A DNA stretch of 64,000 nucleotides, taken from NCBI RefSeq assembly GCF_018881795.1, contig NZ_JACVPQ010000001.1, forward strand, positions 1 to 64,000, in the 5' to 3' direction. Under the pieces are notes generated by a model. The model saw only the letters and a program-made list of their open reading frames with translations, made no database searches and was not told the origin of the DNA. Origin of the DNA: Polynucleobacter sp. MWH-Jannik1A5 (GTDB lineage: Bacteria; Pseudomonadota; Gammaproteobacteria; Burkholderiales; Burkholderiaceae). The first letter of the stretch is position 1. Every line of letters starts with the position of its first letter. Made by a program: the position numbers and the translations under genes. This document shows, one piece after another, positions 61,342-64,000 of this stretch.

Positions 61342-63705
61342 TTACTTTTTGAGCTTGCCAAATGCCGCTGCCATCGCATTATTGATGGGTGGCGCCTGCC
61401 TTCTATCCTCTTGGAGTTTTCTAGGCTCGGCTGATCTAGGGCGATTTGGGGCTCTTTGTTCAGGCTTAGCACCTGCCTTAGAACTCTCTCTTGGCGCTTC
61501 ATCAGATAGGCGCATTGTTAAAGCAATGCGTTTGCGCTTTTCATCCACCTCAAGCACTTTGACCTTCACTACCTGCCCTGCTTTAACAACACTATGCGGA
61601 TCTTTAACAAAGGTATTGGATAACGCAGAAATGTGCACCAAGCCATCTTGATGAACACCAATGTCAACAAAGGCGCCAAAGGCCGCTACGTTGGTAACAA
61701 CACCTTCCAGAATCATGTCTGCCTTCAGATCGCTAATCTTTTCTACGCCATCTTTAAAAGTTGCAGTAGTAAATTCAGGACGCGGATCGCGACCTGGCTT
61801 TTCTAATTCCTTAATAATGTCGGTTACTGTCGGCACTCCAAACTGACCATCGGCATACTTTTCCGGTGAGAGTGATTTAAGGAGACTGGAATCACCAATC
61901 ACTTCCTTTACACCCTTCTTGATATCTTTCAGAATCTTTTCAACCAGTGGATAGGACTCTGGATGGACTGCTGAGGCATCTAACGGATCATCACCATTCA
62001 TGATGCGCAAGAAACCTGCAGCCTGCTCATAGGTTTTATCTCCAAGGCGTGGAACACTCTTGAGGTCTGCTCTGGATTTAAATGCGCCTTTGCTATCGCG
62101 ATAGGCCACAATGCCTTCAGCCACAGTAGAGCTCAACCCTGAAACCCTTGCCAGCAATGGTGCAGAGGCTGTGTTCACATCAACACCGACCGCGTTCACG
62201 CAATCCTCCACAACAGCAACCAATGATTTGGCCAATTGGGTTTGCATCACATCATGCTGATACTGACCAACGCCAATCGATTTCGGATCGATCTTGACCA
62301 ATTCTGCAAGTGGGTCTTGTAAGCGTCGAGCAATAGATACCGCACCACGCAATGAAACATCCATACCTGGTAATTCTTTTGAAGCGTACTCTGATGCCGA
62401 ATAAACAGATGCACCTGCTTCAGACACAACAATCTTGGTCAGCTTTAACTCAGGCTTTGCCTTAATGAGCTCTTGAGCCAATTTATCGGTCTCGCGCGAT
62501 GCCGTGCCATTACCAATAGAGATTAAAGTCGCATTGTGTTTCTCAGCCAATTTTGCCAAGGTATGCAATGAACCTGCCCAATCATTCTTAGGTTGGTGAG
62601 GGTAAATCACATCCGTATCAACCACTTTGCCTGTAGCATCAACGACTGCCACCTTCACACCAGTACGCATGCCAGGATCTAGACCAATAGTTACTCTAGG
62701 ACCAGCTGGAGCGGCCAAGAGCAGGTCTTTGAGGTTACGGGCAAATACATTGATTGCCTCAGTCTCTGAGCGTTCACGCAAGGCAGTCATGAGTTCAGAC
62801 TCTAGATGCAATGAGCACTTGATCCGCCAAGTCCAGCGCACGGTATCTGCTAACCATGCATCAGCTGAACGGCCATCATTTTTAATCTTGAAGTGATTAG
62901 CAATACGATTCTCACAAGGATTGTGAGATGAGTCCCACTTTGGCTTCTCTTCTTCGGAGTCTAGGCGCAAGTTCACCATCAACATTTGCTCACGGCGTCC
63001 TCTAAATAAAGCCAAAGCGCGATGAGAAGGAATGGCTTTAATGGGTTCAGAGTAATCAAAGTAGTCTGCAAACTTTTCACCCTCTTGCTCTTTACCAGCA
63101 ATCACTTTGGACTCTACTACTCCGTGATCTTGCAAATACTCTCTAAGGGATTGAACTAGCGTGGCGTCTTCAGCAAAACGCTCCATCAAAATTTGACGGG
63201 CGCCTTCGAGAGCGGCCTTGGTATCCGGTACGCCAGGGTTACTGGTTCCATCTATGTCAAATGCTTCTTTAATGTATTTAGCAGCTTCTGTTTCAGGATC
63301 TAAATCAGGGTTAGCGAGCAAATCATTCGCTAGCGGCTCCAAGCCAGCCTCCAAAGCAATCTGCGCCTTAGTTCTGCGCTTTGGCTTGTAAGGGAGATAC
63401 AGATCCTCTAAACGCGTCTTATCTTCTGCCAGCATGATGGCTTTGAGTAACTCTGGCGTCATCTTGCCCTGCTCTTCAATTGAGGCAACGATCGTTTTGC
63501 GGCGATCTTCCAATTCTCTAAGGTAACTCAGACGCTCTTCTAATAAGCGCAGCTGTGCATCATCTAGGCCACCAGTTGCTTCTTTGCGATACCGAGCGAT
63601 AAAGGGCACAGTTGCACCCTCGTCCATCAAAGCGATGGCAGCGGCTACTTGGGCGGGTTTAGCGGAAAGTTCTTGGGCAAGACGTTGTTCGATTGATGGC
63701 AGCAT
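61342..63705 (-). CDS. tex: Tex family RNA-binding transcription accessory protein
   Basis: 787 residues. Tex N-terminal domain ([40 protein letters not shown]), YqgF-like RNase fold ([20 protein letters not shown]), two helix-hairpin-helix segments ([40 protein letters not shown]), and a C-terminal S1 domain ([32 protein letters not shown]). The tail is rich in Arg, Pro and Gln. It binds nucleic acid and affects transcription of virulence and stress genes in other bacteria. It is followed by the ars operon and lies just downstream of typA on the same strand. Confidence 0.96.
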   Translation of the reverse strand: MLPSIEQRLAQELSAKPAQVAAAIALMDEGATVPFIARYRKEATGGLDDAQLRLLEERLSYLRELEDRRKTIVASIEEQGKMTPELLKAIMLAEDKTRLEDLYLPYKPKRRTKAQIALEAGLEPLANDLLANPDLDPETEAAKYIKEAFDIDGTSNPGVPDTKAALEGARQILMERFAEDATLVQSLREYLQDHGVVESKVIAGKEQEGEKFADYFDYSEPIKAIPSHRALALFRGRREQMLMVNLRLDSEEEKPKWDSSHNPCENRIANHFKIKNDGRSADAWLADTVRWTWRIKCSLHLESELMTALRERSETEAINVFARNLKDLLLAAPAGPRVTIGLDPGMRTGVKVAVVDATGKVVDTDVIYPHQPKNDWAGSLHTLAKLAEKHNATLISIGNGTASRETDKLAQELIKAKPELKLTKIVVSEAGASVYSASEYASKELPGMDVSLRGAVSIARRLQDPLAELVKIDPKSIGVGQYQHDVMQTQLAKSLVAVVEDCVNAVGVDVNTASAPLLARVSGLSSTVAEGIVAYRDSKGAFKSRADLKSVPRLGDKTYEQAAGFLRIMNGDDPLDASAVHPESYPLVEKILKDIKKGVKEVIGDSSLLKSLSPEKYADGQFGVPTVTDIIKELEKPGRDPRPEFTTATFKDGVEKISDLKADMILEGVVTNVAAFGAFVDIGVHQDGLVHISALSNTFVKDPHSVVKAGQVVKVKVLEVDEKRKRIALTMRLSDEAPRESSKAGAKPEQRAPNRPRSAEPRKLQEDRRQAPPINNAMAAAFGKLKK

Positions 63706-63767
63706 TTATTTTATTTTCTGACTTTGATGCGTTTCTATTTTTGGAATATTAGTACTGATTGAAGAAC

Positions 63768-63790
63768 AAAAGCCACCCGGAGGTGACTTT
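63768..63790 (-). terminator. Rho-independent terminator of typA
   Basis: Minus strand: AAAAGTCACC, short loop, GGTGGCTTTT (one G-T wobble), then further Ts. It is about 20 bases past the typA stop and before tex. Confidence 0.8.
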
Positions 63791-63810
63791 TGTTGTGTAG
63801 CTAAGCTAGC

Positions 63811-64000
63811 TTATTCGCGTGAGGCTTTTTTACGCTCATGCTCCTTGAGGTAGCGCTTACGAATACGAATACTCTTCGGCGTTACCTCAACCAACTCATC
63901 ATCATCAATAAATTCAACTGCGTATTCCAGGTTCATGGCGATTGGAGTCACCAAGCGAACCGCTTCGTCGGTACCGGATGCACGAACGTTGGTTAACTGC
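63811..64000 (-). CDS. typA: GTP-binding protein TypA/BipA, C-terminal end only
   Basis: The last 62 residues are visible on the minus strand: [60 protein letters not shown] and a final RE then stop (TAA at 63813-63811). This is the C-terminal end of the ribosome-associated GTPase TypA (the [14 protein letters not shown] pattern is characteristic). The gene continues past the right edge. It ends in its own terminator. Confidence 0.93.
   Translation of the reverse strand, partial: QLTNVRASGTDEAVRLVTPIAMNLEYAVEFIDDDELVEVTPKSIRIRKRYLKEHERKKASRE

Overview
The window looks like a chromosome segment of a freshwater betaproteobacterium of the Burkholderiaceae, most like Polynucleobacter. This is inferred from moderate GC, compact gene spacing and the gene set (nad, fds, sox, tonB/exbBD, lrgAB, tex-typA). 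I could not confirm the taxon by search. About 45 genes, three tRNAs, two complete toxin-antitoxin pairs and several perfect inverted repeats can be supported.

Layout. Bases 1-9536 (minus) hold most of one giant exoprotein gene (tpsA), open to the left edge, with more than 3,100 codons in view. A 950-base AT-rich non-coding stretch with recurring GGTC/T-run motifs lies upstream. Next come a small secreted protein, a parvulin-type prolyl isomerase and the TpsB transporter, so this is a two-partner secretion locus with its own apparent periplasmic chaperone (10526-13664). Bases 13800-20042 carry the de novo NAD genes nadA-nadC (plus) and nadB (minus). They are separated by a RelE/HTH toxin-antitoxin pair, a truncated orphan antitoxin and a TAXI-type solute-binding protein. 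Bases 20402-25134 encode a soluble NAD-linked molybdenum formate dehydrogenase whose diaphorase subunit is a NuoE-NuoF fusion. Bases 25328-30549 (minus) carry a lipoprotein, a DUF748/AsmA-like protein, a YciI protein, tRNA-Ser(GGA) and acs. Bases 30737-34920 (plus) carry fumarase, murI and tonB-exbB-exbD. Next are a periplasmic protein, tRNA-Leu(UAA), a penicillin acylase-family hydrolase, two small envelope proteins and purU.

Bases 39933-44660 (minus) form one apparent unit: a two-gene isoquinoline-oxidoreductase-type molybdenum enzyme followed by soxX-Y-Z-A, with no soxB here. Bases 44791-45859 are lrgAB. Bases 45902-51809 carry an amine/amino-acid set: omega-aminotransferase, an NTF2-like protein, a PuuB-like FAD oxidase, a Bug-type binding protein and a gamma-glutamyltransferase. 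Together they suggest use of gamma-glutamylated amines. A MazE/MazF pair with a perfect operator-like palindrome follows, then a Pif1-like helicase, a membrane-anchored SUMF1-domain protein, tRNA-His and dusA. The right end holds two small proteins, an FMN glutamate-synthase-like enzyme, a pseudouridine synthase, an arsenic operon (arsR-arsC-acr3), tex and the 3' end of typA.

Most of the window is ordinary metabolic chromosome. The accessory signals are the two-partner secretion locus, including a T8 tract that puts its only nearby ATG out of frame, the two toxin-antitoxin pairs with matching 9-1-9 palindromes, and the mixed molybdenum-hydroxylase/Sox cluster.
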